NCBI RefSeq assembly: GCF_000621145.1
Contig: NZ_JHZB01000007.1
Location: 1-64,000, forward strand
Source: Desulfobulbus elongatus DSM 2908
Lineage (GTDB): Bacteria > Desulfobacterota > Desulfobulbia > Desulfobulbales > Desulfobulbaceae
DNA length: 64,000 bases
Direction of reading: 5' to 3'
The translations under genes and the position numbers were made by a program. Shown here piece by piece: positions 7,599-18,300 of the stretch (within the stretch, counting starts at the first letter, position 1; each line of letters starts with the position of its first letter). A model generated the notes under the pieces. That model ran no database searches, was not told where the DNA came from, and saw only the letters and a list, made by a program, of their open reading frames with translations.

Positions 7599-9992
7599 TC
7601 ACCGCAGATACAACTCGTCGAGCGCCTTGAAGAATTCCTCCCGGACTTTTTCAAACTCCCGCATCATGGCATTGGCACGGGCTCTCTCCCCCTGGTTGAC
7701 CAAATCGGCGATCTGCTTTGCATACCGGTGGACCTTGGCATGGTGGTCGCCCACTTCCCTGAAATAGGCCCGATCGCTGAGCGTCTGTCCCTCGCCGAAA
7801 TACCACTTGCCGAATTCGCACTCATGATCGGAGGTGATCTCTTCCGATCGCAGTGCCTGCTTGCCGTTCAAGACGGCTTCCAGACGGGAACGCCACTGCA
7901 TGTGCGCGGACTTGACCTTGCCGATATCGAAGCGGGCCTGTTGGGTGCGAAATTTCTGTACAATTTCAGCAAGCTGCTCCGAGAGTTTCAGCAGGTCGCG
8001 GGCATGGCTGTTCAACTCGGAACTGACGATATGCATGTTTTCCGTTGCCTGGCTGACCTCACCGATATCCTTGGAAATATCGCCTGTCACCGTTGAGACT
8101 CCCGCCACATTCTGGTTCACCTCCTGGATTCCCATGGATGCCTGGCTCAGGTTCCGGGCAATCTCCGCCGTCGCGACCGACTGCTCCTCGACCGCGGTGG
8201 CGATGGTGGCGACGATCTCGTTGACGTCCTGAATGACTTCCGAAATATTCTGAATTTCCCTGACCGTCTCATCGGTCGAGGACTGAATCGCATCGATCTT
8301 GGCTTTGATCTCGCCGGTGGCGGCTGCGGTCTGCCGGGCCAGTTCCTTGATCTCGTTGGCAACCACCGCAAAGCCCTTGCCCGAGTCGCCGGCCCGGGCC
8401 GCCTCGATGGTGGCGTTCAGGGCCAGCAGGTTGACCTGCTCGGAAATCTCGGTGATCACCTCCGTTACCTTGCCGATTTCATTGACATCGTGGCCAAGCC
8501 TATTGACCTTGTCCGAGGTGACCGTGGCGCTGTCGGTTGCCCTGCCGGCAATCACCCGGGCATGTTCCGAGTTGCCGGCGATCTCCCGGACGGTGGCCGC
8601 CATCTCCTCCACCGCCGATGCCACGGCATTGACATTGGTTGCGGCCTGTTCGCTTGCGGCGGCGACCGAAGCCATATTGGCGCTCATCGATTCCGCCCCG
8701 CTGGCGACCCGCTGCGACCTGTTCGATGAAGTATCCGTCGTTTCAGCCATTTGCCTGGCAATCCCGCTCAGGGTGTCCGAGGAAAGACTCAAGGTATGGG
8801 CCTTGGAACCAAAATCCCGGACAATCCGCTCGAGACGGTCCAGAAACTGGTTGAACCAATGGGCCAACTCCCCGATCTCGTCGTGCTTCAGGATGGCCAT
8901 GCGCTTGGTCAGATCGCCCTCCCCCTGGGCGATATCTCGCAGCATGGCCACCGTGCGGTTGATGGGCAGGACGACGCCGCGGACACTGAAAAAAAGGGGA
9001 ACCAGGATGGCGGCCAGCAAGGCCAGGCTCAGCCCCAGAATGCCCTGTTTGATTTTTCGGCTCTGCGCAAAAAAATCGGCGGCGTCATAGACGAACATCA
9101 TGATCCCGACCTGCTTGCCGGAAAAATCGTTGATGGGAAACAAGGTCACGAACGAGTCGCCCTGCCGCTGCATCGCCAAACCGCTTTTGCCGCTCGCGAG
9201 CATGTCCGCTGTGACCACGGCGTCGGTAATGGCCCGATTGGACGAGGAAACAAGGACAAAATCGTCGCCGACCACTGGGTGTTTGTTTGTATCCTGGAGT
9301 TCGGAGGCGATGTTCAACAGCGATTTGTTCATGTAGACGGCGATCTGCTCCTGATCGTTGCTCACGCCGTATTGGACGAGGGGATCGTAGGAGGAAAGCG
9401 CTTCCACCGATCCCAGGTAGTTCCCCTCGGCGGAAAATATCGGCGCGATGCCGCGGATTTCAAACCCGCCTCGGCCGACCTCCACCCCCTGCACCGGTTT
9501 ATGGTTGGTGCTGATGGTGGTGACGGTCTCGCGGAAAGCGGTCAGGTCGTCGCTCTTCTTCTGTTTCTTGTTCCACACCCGCAACAGGCTTCGTGCCGGC
9601 GGCACATGAAAATGGAGCCGCACCGGCTGTCCTTCGGTGTTGGCTGTATAGCCCTTCTCCACCGAGGCGAAAAAGTCGCGCAGTTGTTTGCGCGCCTCTT
9701 CCAGGTGCGCATCTTCGGCCGAGTCGAGACGTCCCTGGTGGGCGGTGCGGTATGCGGCCAGGACCGTCTCCTGTTCGCTGAAGAGAGCGGCTTGGGCCAG
9801 CATGGCCTGGGAGAGACGTTTTTCACTGGAGTTGATGTCGACCATCTTGGAGCGACCCAGTCGTTCAAGATTGCGATCCATCAACTGGCCGATGGTGCTT
9901 CCCGCCACAAGGTACAACACCAGAGAAAAGATGACCGTGGCCAAAACGATAGGTGCCATCAGGCGCGTGCTGATTTTCTGGCATCTCTTCAT
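7599..9992 (-). CDS. Methyl-accepting chemotaxis protein with Cache sensor and C-terminal CZB domain
   Basis: 797 aa. An N-terminal membrane helix (about residues 12-32) is followed by a long periplasmic sensor of the double-Cache type ([21 protein letters not shown], about residues 135-155), a second membrane helix (about 325-345), HAMP, and the methyl-accepting signalling domain, whose hairpin tip reads [20 protein letters not shown]. The last ~100 residues form a CZB zinc-binding domain with its conserved His-Trp near the start, CEFGKWY and HHAKVH. Start ATG 9992 is chosen because GGGAGG lies 8 bases upstream; an in-frame TTG at 10010 lacks a site. CZB domains in other receptors respond to oxidants such as hypochlorite, so redox sensing is possible. 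Confidence 0.88.
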   Translation of the reverse strand: MKRCQKISTRLMAPIVLATVIFSLVLYLVAGSTIGQLMDRNLERLGRSKMVDINSSEKRLSQAMLAQAALFSEQETVLAAYRTAHQGRLDSAEDAHLEEARKQLRDFFASVEKGYTANTEGQPVRLHFHVPPARSLLRVWNKKQKKSDDLTAFRETVTTISTNHKPVQGVEVGRGGFEIRGIAPIFSAEGNYLGSVEALSSYDPLVQYGVSNDQEQIAVYMNKSLLNIASELQDTNKHPVVGDDFVLVSSSNRAITDAVVTADMLASGKSGLAMQRQGDSFVTLFPINDFSGKQVGIMMFVYDAADFFAQSRKIKQGILGLSLALLAAILVPLFFSVRGVVLPINRTVAMLRDIAQGEGDLTKRMAILKHDEIGELAHWFNQFLDRLERIVRDFGSKAHTLSLSSDTLSGIARQMAETTDTSSNRSQRVASGAESMSANMASVAAASEQAATNVNAVASAVEEMAATVREIAGNSEHARVIAGRATDSATVTSDKVNRLGHDVNEIGKVTEVITEISEQVNLLALNATIEAARAGDSGKGFAVVANEIKELARQTAAATGEIKAKIDAIQSSTDETVREIQNISEVIQDVNEIVATIATAVEEQSVATAEIARNLSQASMGIQEVNQNVAGVSTVTGDISKDIGEVSQATENMHIVSSELNSHARDLLKLSEQLAEIVQKFRTQQARFDIGKVKSAHMQWRSRLEAVLNGKQALRSEEITSDHECEFGKWYFGEGQTLSDRAYFREVGDHHAKVHRYAKQIADLVNQGERARANAMMREFEKVREEFFKALDELYLR

Positions 9993-10327
9993 CCCTGCAT
10001 TTCCTCCCAAAAAAACCTTTTCAACAATTGTTCCGCCGCGGCCGGAAAAGGACAGGCGAGTCCGTGGTCGTCAGAACGCCGCCCGGGCCGGGCTGTTCAC
10101 CTGAAGGTATCGGATTGCCCAGGAAGGGCCGAAGTCGTTTCTTCTTTTTCAATTCCCGTGTCGTATCCAGTTCCCCCTCTTCGCCCCGCGCTGACGGAAA
10201 CAGGAGTGGCGACGCGGACAGCTCCCGGTCATGACACGATGGGCAGGGCACGCCCGGCGCCGGTGAAAAAGACCGTCCGACCGACGCCATGGCAGCGGCA
10301 TCAACAGAAAGGTTGCCGGTCCGGCAA
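9993..10327. other. Intergenic region upstream of the chemoreceptor
   Basis: 335 bp between two minus-strand genes. It should hold the chemoreceptor promoter and the end of the hldD transcript. I see no clear sigma-28 or sigma-54 promoter and no hairpin with a T-run on the minus strand. Confidence 0.3.
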
Positions 10328-11287
10328 TCAGGCGGAGCGCGGCTGGTTCAGCCAGCGCATGTATTCGGCAACCCCGGCTTCGACGGGACGGAATATCCCC
10401 TCGTATCCGGCGGTCCGCAAACGGGAGAGATCGGCTTCGGTGAAACTCTGGTAGCGTCCTTGCAGGTGCTCGGGGAACGGGATGTACTGCACCTCGCCAT
10501 GTCCGAACGCATGCAGGACCGCCCGGGCGACCTCGTTGAAGCTCTGGCTCCGGCCGGTGCCGACATTAAAGATGCCGGACACCGCCGGGTGCTCCAGCAA
10601 CCAGAGGATGACCTCGACCACATCCTCCACGTAGACGAAATCGCGACGCTGTTCCCCCGGACCGTAGCCGTCCGATCCGGCGAACAAGCGGACATTCCCT
10701 CCCGCCAGGAGCTGGTTGCGCAAATGCAGGGCCACGCTGGCCATGCCGCCCTTGTGCTGCTCGCGCGGTCCGTACACGTTGAAATACCGCAGGCCGACGA
10801 CCTGGCCGCCGTGGCCCGGGGTGGCATGCCGCCGGACATATCGGTCGAACAGGGTCTTGGAATAGGCGTAGACATTCAGCGGCTGCTCGAACCGCGGATC
10901 TTCGACGAAGACGGTGCCGCTGCCATACACCGAGGCGCTGGAAGCGTAGATGAACGGAATGCTGTGGCGGCTGGCATAGTGGAACAATTCCTTCGAATAA
11001 TCGAAGTTGTTTTCCATCATCAGCTTGCCGTTCCACTCGGTGGTGGCGGAACAGGCCCCCTGATGCAGGATGGCCTCCACGGTTCCGTGAAACCGTTGGT
11101 CCCGCCGCACGCGGGCGAGGAACTCCTCCTTGTCCAGATAATCGGCGATGTCGGCATCGGCGATGTTGACGAATTTGGTGCCGTCGGTGAAATCATCGAC
11201 AACGATAATGTCCGTCACGCCCCGCGCATTCAGGGCATGGACGATATTGCTGCCGATGAACCCCAGTCCGCCGGTGACAATGATCAT
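10328..11287 (-). CDS. hldD: ADP-L-glycero-D-manno-heptose 6-epimerase
   Basis: 319 aa, the usual family length. It converts ADP-D-glycero-D-manno-heptose to the L-glycero form, the precursor of lipopolysaccharide inner core heptose, in the cytoplasm. The N-terminal Rossmann motif GGLGFIGSN, the SDR active-site serine (YASSASVYG), the YxxxK pair (YAYSK) and [10 protein letters not shown] are all present and match HldD rather than generic epimerases. Start ATG 11287 follows AAGGAG with seven-base spacing. It appears monocistronic here. Confidence 0.92.
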   Translation of the reverse strand: MIIVTGGLGFIGSNIVHALNARGVTDIIVVDDFTDGTKFVNIADADIADYLDKEEFLARVRRDQRFHGTVEAILHQGACSATTEWNGKLMMENNFDYSKELFHYASRHSIPFIYASSASVYGSGTVFVEDPRFEQPLNVYAYSKTLFDRYVRRHATPGHGGQVVGLRYFNVYGPREQHKGGMASVALHLRNQLLAGGNVRLFAGSDGYGPGEQRRDFVYVEDVVEVILWLLEHPAVSGIFNVGTGRSQSFNEVARAVLHAFGHGEVQYIPFPEHLQGRYQSFTEADLSRLRTAGYEGIFRPVEAGVAEYMRWLNQPRSA

Positions 11288-11730
11288 GATGCAACTCCTT
11301 GTTGTTCAGGAAATGAAAACGATTCCGCCCGCAGGCGAGGGTTGTCGGTATCGCGTACTGTGCGTGGATGCCCTTTTCCCATTCAGGCGGCCCCTTTCCT
11401 CCCTGCTCAGGGACGCGGGATCGCGCGGGGGAAAAAACCGGATTCGGGGCCCGGCCCTTTTCCGGACCTCCACACCAGTCCTTCACGGTGGTCCTCGCAT
11501 TCCACCATTCCCGGAGAGAAAACCGACCCAGGTGCATGGCACCTAACACCATCCAAACATAAATAACACTGACAAATAATACCTCAACCATAAATAATAT
11601 TTATAAATAACACCAATTTTTCCGTACTCCGTCAACCCGTGGTTGGCGGCCTTGCCGTCGCCCGACGGCTGCCGACTTCTCCCCCTGGCGTTTCAAGAGC
11701 ATACCATTCGCTTTTCCCCACGCATTTCCC
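11288..11730. other. Leader of hldD and upstream region, with AT-rich repeats
   Basis: 443 bp without a gene. 11555-11615 is very AT-rich and contains ATAAATAACAC twice (11559-11569, 11603-11613) and ATAAATAATAT at 11590-11600. On the minus strand TTGAGG, 16 bases, TATTTA could be an hldD promoter, leaving a leader of about 250 bases. The rest shows no structure I can name. Confidence 0.35.
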
Positions 11731-11759
11731 TTGACTTTCCGCCTGCGGTGGAGTCTATC
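11731..11759 (+). promoter_or_regulatory. Promoter for riboswitch R1
   Basis: TTGACT (11731-11736), 17 bases, TCTATC (11754-11759) ends 6 bases before the first base of the riboswitch P1 helix. The same layout is seen ahead of R3. Confidence 0.6.
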
Positions 11760-11765
11760 ATCGCA

Positions 11766-11924
11766 CATTCAGGTGTTCCTTGGAACCAAAGAGGGAACCC
11801 CGTGTAAATCGGGGACGGGCCCGCCGCTGTATTCGGGGACGAACGCTGCACGAAGTCACTGACCGCATGGTTGGGAAGACGCAGCCAGTAGGACGAACCG
11901 TAAGTCAGAAGACCTGCCTGGATG
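11766..11924 (+). ncRNA. Cobalamin riboswitch R1
   Basis: Aptamer closed by P1 (CATTCAGG 11766-11773 with CCTGGATG 11917-11924, one G-U pair). The conserved core GGGAACCCCGTG...GGGGACGGGCCCGCCGCTG is present, as is the 3' B12 box GTCAGAAGACCTGCC. It is followed by a terminator and then by a TonB receptor gene. By family knowledge, adenosylcobalamin binding would favour termination and reduce receptor synthesis. Confidence 0.93.
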
Positions 11925-11992
11925 GAAGGAGGAGACGACTGCGCGGACGGCGGCGTACCCGGTTGGAATATTTCTGCGGATAAACAGGGCTA

Positions 11993-12030
11993 TCCCGGAT
12001 CGAACACACATCGATCCGGGATTTTTTTTT
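11993..12030 (+). terminator. R1 expression-platform terminator
   Basis: An 11-bp stem TCCCGGATCGA / TCGATCCGGGA (11993-12003 with 12011-12021) is followed by nine Ts. It is preceded by AAACAGGG (11982-11989), a motif shared by all five terminator-type platforms in the window. A leader of about 270 bases with a small UUCG-type hairpin (12075-12092) separates it from the receptor start. Confidence 0.9.
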
Positions 12031-12302
12031 GTCCTGCCGACTCTTCCGCCCAGCCACTGTGCAGACAGTCACGGCCGCGCCCTTCGGCGCGGTTCACATG
12101 TCTCGGATCTGACCGCGGTTTCCGGTCATCGATGTGGATGGGCAGGTGATTTCCCTGGTGGAACGGCATAGGCCGCGGGCTGCATCCAGCCCCGCCGGCC
12201 ACGGCTGTTCCCCGTCATGCATGCCAGCTTTCCCCTCGCTGCCGGAATGGACGATTTGGCGGTCATATCCGGAAAACCAGCAATGAAAAGGAGGAAACGG
12301 CA

Positions 12303-14453
12303 ATGCAGGACGGACAAGGTTGGCGCACAAGGGATACCCTTGTCGCCGGAATGATGATCGGGGCGCTCTCCTGGGCGCCCCAGGCGGTCATGGCCGAGCA
12401 ACTTCAGGAAGAAACCCATGTGCTCGAAGAAATGGTGGTGACCTCCACCGGCAAGAGCAAGCTGGTCGACACGCCGGCCAGCATCTCGGTGGTGACCGCG
12501 ACCGATCTGGAACAGATGGGGGCGAAAAACGTCACCGAGGCCCTGGAGCGCATCCCCGGCGTCTACAACACCACGGCCAGCAACTCGTCGCTGTCCATCC
12601 GCGGCACCCGCAGCTCCATGGCCGGCGGCCCGGTCATCCTTATCGACGGCGTCGCCCAGAATTACGGCAACTACCGGCGCGAGGAACTCGACATCATCTC
12701 CGTCTCCCAGATCGAACGGATCGAGGTGCTGCGCTCGGCCGGCATCGCCTACGGGCCCGGGGCCGCCCGCGGCGTCATCAACATCATCACGAAGAAGAAC
12801 AAGGACAAAAAACCGGTCAACGGCCACATTGCCACCAGTTACGGCTCCTGGGACACGGCCAATGTCTCGGCCGGGGTGGACGGCCGGCTCAACCAGTGGG
12901 ATTATCTCGCCGACGTCAACCACTACCGCACCGACGGCTACGAGGAGGAGGAACTCACGCGCACGGCCGGGCTGCTCAAGCTCGGCTACAATTTCTCGGA
13001 CCGCACCCGGATCGGCCTGCGCGGCAACTGGGTCAGCCTGGACAACGACACGGCCTACGACATGGCCAAGTATCAGTGGCAGCTGGACAACTATCGCCGC
13101 AGCATCCATTTCCCCAAGGCCGAGAACGACCCCAGGCTGGTCTGGCACAACACCAAGGAGCAGGATTCCGGCATCTATGCCATCGATTTCGCCCACAACG
13201 GCCCGCAACTGTTCGTGGACGGCACCCTGGCCTACACCCACTACAACGAGGTCTACTTCGACACCCAGGATATCTACACCAGCACCTCCAAGGCGCGCGG
13301 CGACGTGGACGACCGCATCCAGGACACCTACACCGCCTCGCTCTCCGGCGGCTATCGCCTGGATTTTGGCGCCCTTGCGTACACGCCTTCCGTGGGCCTG
13401 AGCGTGGAGGACGTGGATTTCACCCAACGGAAATCCTATCCCTTCGACCCGCTGGTATCCGTGGCGAGCAACAGGACGGCCAAGGCCAAGGCCGACGTCG
13501 ACCTGGCCGAAACCATCACTGGGTTTTTCTGGGACAACGACCTGCTCCTCAACGAACGCTGGGGCCTGAAACTCGGCGGCCGGGTCGACCGGGTCGACAT
13601 GACCTTCGAAACCAAGGAACCGAGCCGCCTGAACATCGAGGACACCATGTGGAGCTGGCTGGTGGCGCCCTCCTACCACTTCTCCCCCAACGCCAACGTC
13701 TATTTTTCCGTGGGCCGCAACTACTGGTTCCCCACGCCGCAATATTACTACTGGGCCGCCAGCTACGGCAGCCCGAACAACCGCCCCGAGGACCTGAAAC
13801 CCGAGGAATCGCTGACCTACGAGATCGGCTACAAGCATCATGTGAGCAAGGCGCTCAACATCGCCCTCACCACCTACTTCATGGACACCAAGGACAAGTT
13901 CGGCGGCTACTACGAGGGCAGCAGCTACATGGGCCAGAAGAACACCGGCGACGCCGAGACCTACGGCGTCGAACTGGAACTGGACGGCCGCCCCCTGAGC
14001 TGGCTGGGCTACCGGGTCTCCGGCGCCTGGATCAACGCCGAATGGTCCTCGGGAACCGCCCGGATCTACGAGCATCCCGCCAACACCAGGGTGGACGCGA
14101 ACCTCGACGGCTACAAGGTCAACGGCGTTCCCGAATTCACCAGCCGCATCGGCCTGGACTTCTATCCACGCGAGGGATGGAAGGTGAGCCTGGACGCCAT
14201 CACCTGCGGCGAGTACTACCTGGACTACACCAACCGCCTGACCTATCCGAGCAAGACCACCTTCGACGCCTCGATCTCCTACTCGTGGGACAAGTACAAG
14301 GTGTGGATTCTGGCCAAGAACATCTTCGACGAGGACGTGGAGCGGGCCCTCAACAGCGACGGCGAGCTGACCCGCGCCTATGGCGATCCCAACACCTCGT
14401 ATTACGTGCTGGACGGCCTGTACGTGGAGGCCGGGATCAGCGTGAAATTCTAG
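12303..14453 (+). CDS. TonB-dependent outer membrane receptor 1 (B12-riboswitch controlled)
   Basis: 716 aa. An N-terminal signal sequence (about residues 8-31, ending VMAEQ) is followed by a TonB-box-like EEMVVTST, the plug domain (about 50-165; SIRGTRSSMAGGPVILIDG and RIEVLRSAG) and a 22-strand barrel ending in aromatic F. The start has AAAGGAGG nine bases upstream. It has its own promoter and riboswitch R1, and converges on cobN copy 1. It is clearly paralogous to receptor 4 at 36685 (shared VDTPASISVxTAxDLE and C-terminal NIFDED motifs). Control by R1 implies a corrinoid, cobalt complex or B12 precursor as ligand; the exact ligand is not visible. Confidence 0.9.
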   Translation: MQDGQGWRTRDTLVAGMMIGALSWAPQAVMAEQLQEETHVLEEMVVTSTGKSKLVDTPASISVVTATDLEQMGAKNVTEALERIPGVYNTTASNSSLSIRGTRSSMAGGPVILIDGVAQNYGNYRREELDIISVSQIERIEVLRSAGIAYGPGAARGVINIITKKNKDKKPVNGHIATSYGSWDTANVSAGVDGRLNQWDYLADVNHYRTDGYEEEELTRTAGLLKLGYNFSDRTRIGLRGNWVSLDNDTAYDMAKYQWQLDNYRRSIHFPKAENDPRLVWHNTKEQDSGIYAIDFAHNGPQLFVDGTLAYTHYNEVYFDTQDIYTSTSKARGDVDDRIQDTYTASLSGGYRLDFGALAYTPSVGLSVEDVDFTQRKSYPFDPLVSVASNRTAKAKADVDLAETITGFFWDNDLLLNERWGLKLGGRVDRVDMTFETKEPSRLNIEDTMWSWLVAPSYHFSPNANVYFSVGRNYWFPTPQYYYWAASYGSPNNRPEDLKPEESLTYEIGYKHHVSKALNIALTTYFMDTKDKFGGYYEGSSYMGQKNTGDAETYGVELELDGRPLSWLGYRVSGAWINAEWSSGTARIYEHPANTRVDANLDGYKVNGVPEFTSRIGLDFYPREGWKVSLDAITCGEYYLDYTNRLTYPSKTTFDASISYSWDKYKVWILAKNIFDEDVERALNSDGELTRAYGDPNTSYYVLDGLYVEAGISVKF

Positions 14454-14465
14454 CGCGCCCCGATG

Positions 14466-14500
14466 GGCGGCCGCCGCTCCCCGTGGCGGTGGCGGCCGCC
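14466..14500. terminator. Inverted repeat between convergent genes
   Basis: GGCGGCCGCC occurs at 14466-14475 and again at 14491-14500. Each copy is itself palindromic and the two can pair. The right copy touches the cobN stop codon. There is no T-run. Confidence 0.35.
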
Positions 14501-17500
14501 TATTCGTTGATCTCCTCGATTTCCCCTTCGACGTCCAGGTAGACCTGGCGCAGGCTGTCGAGCACCTCCTGGTCGGCCTGCCACAACCCGCGTGCCGCCG
14601 CCTCCAGCAGCTTGTCGGCGATGTTGTGCAGGGCATAGGGGTTGACCCGGCGCATCCAGGCCCGCATGTCCGGGTCGAACGGCACCCTTTCCGCGAAGCG
14701 CCGGTACATCCAGTCGTCGACCACCCCGGCGGTGGCATCCCAGCCGAGGATGATGTCCATGGCCTTGGCGATGTCGCCGGCCCCCTTGTAGCCGTGCCGC
14801 CGCAGGCCCCGGAGCCATTTGGGATTGAGCAGGCGGGCCCGGAAGATGTGGCGGGCCTCCTCCACGGCCGTGCGCATCACCACCCGCCGCGGGTCGGCGC
14901 TGTCCCCGGCGAGGGCGAGCGGCATCCGGCCCCGGACGCTGCGCACCGCCGCGATCAGCCCGCCGTGATGGCTGTAGAAGTCGGTGCAGGTCATCATGTC
15001 CTTTTCCCGCGAATCCTCGTTTTTCACGGTCGCCTCCATCCGGCCCAGCACCCGGCGGAAGCTCTCGCCCGCTTCCTCGCCGAACACGCCCTGGCCGTAG
15101 GCATGGGAGGACCAGCGGATGTACATCTCCCCCAGCTCGCCGGCATCGCGCCAGGCCTTGGCCTCGATCAGTTCGGCGACCCCGGTGCCGTAGCTGCCCG
15201 GCGGCGCGCTGAAAATCCGGAAGGTCGCATGGCGGCGCGCCTGCTCCGGGTCCAGGCCCCGGTCGCGCCAGTGCCGCTCGTCGCGGCGGACGTGGCGGCG
15301 GAGGAAGTTGTCGTCCGGCGCTTCTTCGAGGGCGGCCACCATCTGCACGCCCTGGTCGATGAGATCGACCAGGACGGGAAAGGCGTCGCGGAAGATGCCC
15401 GAGATCCTCGGCACCACGTCGATGCGCGGCCGACCGAGTTCGGCAAGGGGAATGACCTCGAGGCCGCGGACCGCGCCCGAACCCTTCTGCCAGACGGGCC
15501 TGAGCCCCATCAGGGCCAGGATCTGGGCGACATCGTCGCCCTTGGAGCGCATGGTGGGGCTGGCCCAGAGCACGATGCCGATGCTGGCCGGATACCGCCC
15601 CTCCTCCTTACGATAGCGGGCCAGCAGGGCATCGGCCAGTTGCTGGCCGACCAGCCAGGCCGCGGGCGTGGGAATCTTGCCGGGGTCCACCGAATAGAAG
15701 TTGCGCCCGGTGGGCAGGATGTCGGCCTGGCCCCGGCTGGGCGCCCCGGACGGGCCCGGCGGCACGAACCGGCCTTCCAGGGCGTTGCAGCAGGCCGCCA
15801 GTTCGGCGGTGGTCTGGTGCAGTCGGGGCAGCAGGCTGTCGCGCACGGTGCGCAAGGTCTCCTGGATCTGCGGGTGCGGCCGGCCCAGGTGGCGCTGCAC
15901 CATGGCCGCAATCGGCCCGTCCCCCTGCACCAGGTCCGCCAGCAGGGCCAGGCAGCGGGCATGGGCCGCGTCAATCACCTCGCTACCGGTCGGGCCGGAC
16001 TCGCCGGCGACCGGCCGGCCCCGGCGTTGCCGCACCGCAACCGGGTCAAAGCCCAAGGCCTCGATCACCTGGTCGCGCAACGACGGCATGGCGCCGTTGT
16101 CCAGCCGGGTCAACTGGGCCAGGGTCTCGACCAGCAGCCCGCCCTGCGGCGGCTGCCCCAGCACATGCAAACCGTCGGCAATGGTGGTGTCGGCGATTGC
16201 ACCGAGCGCGTCGTGCAGCCGCTCGACGATCGTCTCGATCTCCTCGGGCGATTGGGGCGCGCTCAGCCCCAGGTCCCGGTCCATTTCGGCCCGGCTGGCC
16301 GCCTCCCAGATCAGCTCGCCGAGCATCGGCAGCTTGCCCTGGTCCTGCACCCGGGCCTCCCGATATTCGGCCAGCAAACCGTCCAACCGAGCCAGTTCCT
16401 CGTCGAGTTCGGCGTTGGTCAGGGCCGGCGGCAGATGATCGACGATACAGGCGTTGGCCCGCCGCTTGGCCTGGGTGCCCTCGCCGGGATCGTTGATGAT
16501 GTACGGATAGATGTTGGGCAGCTCCATGAGGGCCAGATCCGGCCAGCATTCTTCGCTCAGGCCCACCGCCTTGCCGGGCAGCCATTCCAGGGACCCGTGC
16601 TTGCCGATGTGGAGCACGGCGTCGGCGCCGAAGACCTCCTTGATCCAGCGGTAATGCGCCAAGTACGGATGCGGCGGCGGCAGGTGGAAGTCGTGGTGCA
16701 GTTTGTCGATGTCCTCCAGGTAGCCGCGCGGCGGCTGCACGGTGAGGAAGAGATGGCCGTTGATCAGGCCAGGGAAGAAGAGCCGGCCGTCGTGCACGAA
16801 GAGCCGGCCCGGCGCGGGGCCCCATGCCTCGCGCTGTCGGTCGCGGGCCGCGGGCGGCAGTTCGTCGCTCCAGGCCACGGCGGTATCGGCGGCGATGGCG
16901 GCCTCGGCCCGGGCCGCCATCTGTTCGGGTTGCAGCCAGCGCCGGTCCGCGGTCAGCCGGCCGAGCAGTTCGGCGGCCAGTTGGTTGCCGTCGGCATAGG
17001 CGTGGTCGACCGTGTATCCGCGTTCGATCAGGGTATCGATCAGCGCCTTGACGCTGGCGAAACTGTCCAGGCCCGAGGCGCAGCCGATGCGGTCGTTGCG
17101 CGGCGGATAGTGGTGGAAGACGATGGCCACCTTTTTGTCATGGTTGGCCAGGCGGCGCAGCCGCGCCCAGTTCAGGGCCAGCCGGGTGATGGTGGCGATG
17201 CGCTCCCCGATGGGCAGGTAGGTGGCGATGGCCGCGCCGGTGAGCGGATCGACGGCCGTGGTCTCCTTGCCGGCCACCGGCACGCCGATGAGCACGCCAT
17301 CCAGCTCGGGCTGGGCCACGCCGATGGTGATGTCGACGTTGGTCAGCCCCTGCGGGCTGTCGCGCCAGCGGGCGATGTCCTGGCCGGTGGTCAGGGCCTG
17401 GAGCACCGGCACGCCCAGACGTTCGAGCAGGCCGCCGTTGTCCGCTACGATCATGCCCAGGCTGAACATCACCGGGCTGATCAGGACGTCGATCACCGGC

Positions 17501-18300
17501 TCGCCCGCCGCCATGAAATAGCGGTCGACGATCTCCTCCGGCCCGTCGTTGCCCAATAGCCGATCCTTGAAGCGCATATGGAACACGCAGAGCACGTTCG
17601 CACCCTGGCCTTCGATTGCGCGAATCAGGGCGTCGATATGGGCGCAATTGCCGGTGACCCAGAAATTCTGGTAGAACCAGATGCCCACCGTCGGTTTGTT
17701 CCGGTCGAGCCGGGCGCGGTAGGCGGCCGGCTCCGGAAGAACGGCGAGATCCGGATGGTAGATGCCGTCAAAGGGCAGGGGCGCGGGCGGCCGGCACGGC
17801 AGCGCGGGCAGTTCCGGGGCGAAGCGGCGGTTGCGCAGGGCGATCAGCAGGTGCAGGAGGTTGTCGACCCCGCCGAAGCGATGGTAGCGGTTCAGTTCGC
17901 CCCAGTGGCCGTCGGCGTGGCTGTCGGCATGGGCCTGCACCAGTTCGAGCACCGCCGGATTGCTGCCGGTGGGCTGGATATGGACGTAGGGCACGGGGCG
18001 GCCCTGCGCGCGCGCCTCAGCCAGGGCCGCAAGCAGTTGTTCCCAGGCGGGAAAGGACTGGCTGCCGGCCATCAGGGTCAGCAGCACCACATCGGCGGCC
18101 AGGGCCTCTTCGGCAAAGCGGTCCCGGAGTTCGGCCCCGCGTTCGAGCTGGCCGCGGCTGCGGGCGATCACCCGCAGGGGCCCGACCTCGGCACGGTAGC
18201 GGCAAACCGCCCGGCTCAGGTTGGGAATCTCGTTGGAGGTGACGCTGAAATAGGCCAGCGTCCATTCCGGTTGGCGGTGCAGGATGTCGTTCGTGTCCAT
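14500..18300 (-). CDS. cobN: CobN/BchH-type chelatase large subunit, paralogue 1
   Basis: 1266 aa, full length for CobN/BchH. These large subunits bind the tetrapyrrole and insert Co or Mg using an AAA+ motor. The motifs FHHYPPRNDRIGCASGLDSF (about residue 400), HIGKHGSLEWLPGKAVGLS (about 565, with the conserved active-site histidine), IYPYIINDPGEGTQAKRRAN and PTGRNFYSVDP (about 865) are intact. ATG 18300 overlaps the receptor stop (TGATG), so translation is coupled. The open frame extends beyond 18300 toward 19089, but that part is antisense-of-frame to the receptor and unlike CobN. With riboswitch R2 upstream, cobalt is the likely metal. Its motor partners are probably the ChlD/ChlI pair at 33537-36631. 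It is close to paralogue 2 and unlike paralogue 3. Confidence 0.9.
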   Translation of the reverse strand: MDTNDILHRQPEWTLAYFSVTSNEIPNLSRAVCRYRAEVGPLRVIARSRGQLERGAELRDRFAEEALAADVVLLTLMAGSQSFPAWEQLLAALAEARAQGRPVPYVHIQPTGSNPAVLELVQAHADSHADGHWGELNRYHRFGGVDNLLHLLIALRNRRFAPELPALPCRPPAPLPFDGIYHPDLAVLPEPAAYRARLDRNKPTVGIWFYQNFWVTGNCAHIDALIRAIEGQGANVLCVFHMRFKDRLLGNDGPEEIVDRYFMAAGEPVIDVLISPVMFSLGMIVADNGGLLERLGVPVLQALTTGQDIARWRDSPQGLTNVDITIGVAQPELDGVLIGVPVAGKETTAVDPLTGAAIATYLPIGERIATITRLALNWARLRRLANHDKKVAIVFHHYPPRNDRIGCASGLDSFASVKALIDTLIERGYTVDHAYADGNQLAAELLGRLTADRRWLQPEQMAARAEAAIAADTAVAWSDELPPAARDRQREAWGPAPGRLFVHDGRLFFPGLINGHLFLTVQPPRGYLEDIDKLHHDFHLPPPHPYLAHYRWIKEVFGADAVLHIGKHGSLEWLPGKAVGLSEECWPDLALMELPNIYPYIINDPGEGTQAKRRANACIVDHLPPALTNAELDEELARLDGLLAEYREARVQDQGKLPMLGELIWEAASRAEMDRDLGLSAPQSPEEIETIVERLHDALGAIADTTIADGLHVLGQPPQGGLLVETLAQLTRLDNGAMPSLRDQVIEALGFDPVAVRQRRGRPVAGESGPTGSEVIDAAHARCLALLADLVQGDGPIAAMVQRHLGRPHPQIQETLRTVRDSLLPRLHQTTAELAACCNALEGRFVPPGPSGAPSRGQADILPTGRNFYSVDPGKIPTPAAWLVGQQLADALLARYRKEEGRYPASIGIVLWASPTMRSKGDDVAQILALMGLRPVWQKGSGAVRGLEVIPLAELGRPRIDVVPRISGIFRDAFPVLVDLIDQGVQMVAALEEAPDDNFLRRHVRRDERHWRDRGLDPEQARRHATFRIFSAPPGSYGTGVAELIEAKAWRDAGELGEMYIRWSSHAYGQGVFGEEAGESFRRVLGRMEATVKNEDSREKDMMTCTDFYSHHGGLIAAVRSVRGRMPLALAGDSADPRRVVMRTAVEEARHIFRARLLNPKWLRGLRRHGYKGAGDIAKAMDIILGWDATAGVVDDWMYRRFAERVPFDPDMRAWMRRVNPYALHNIADKLLEAAARGLWQADQEVLDSLRQVYLDVEGEIEEINE

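Noticed and set aside
9993-10327. Sigma-28 promoter for the chemoreceptor
   Set aside because: A CCGATA-like hexamer exists on the minus strand, but a TAAA-type -35 at the right spacing does not.
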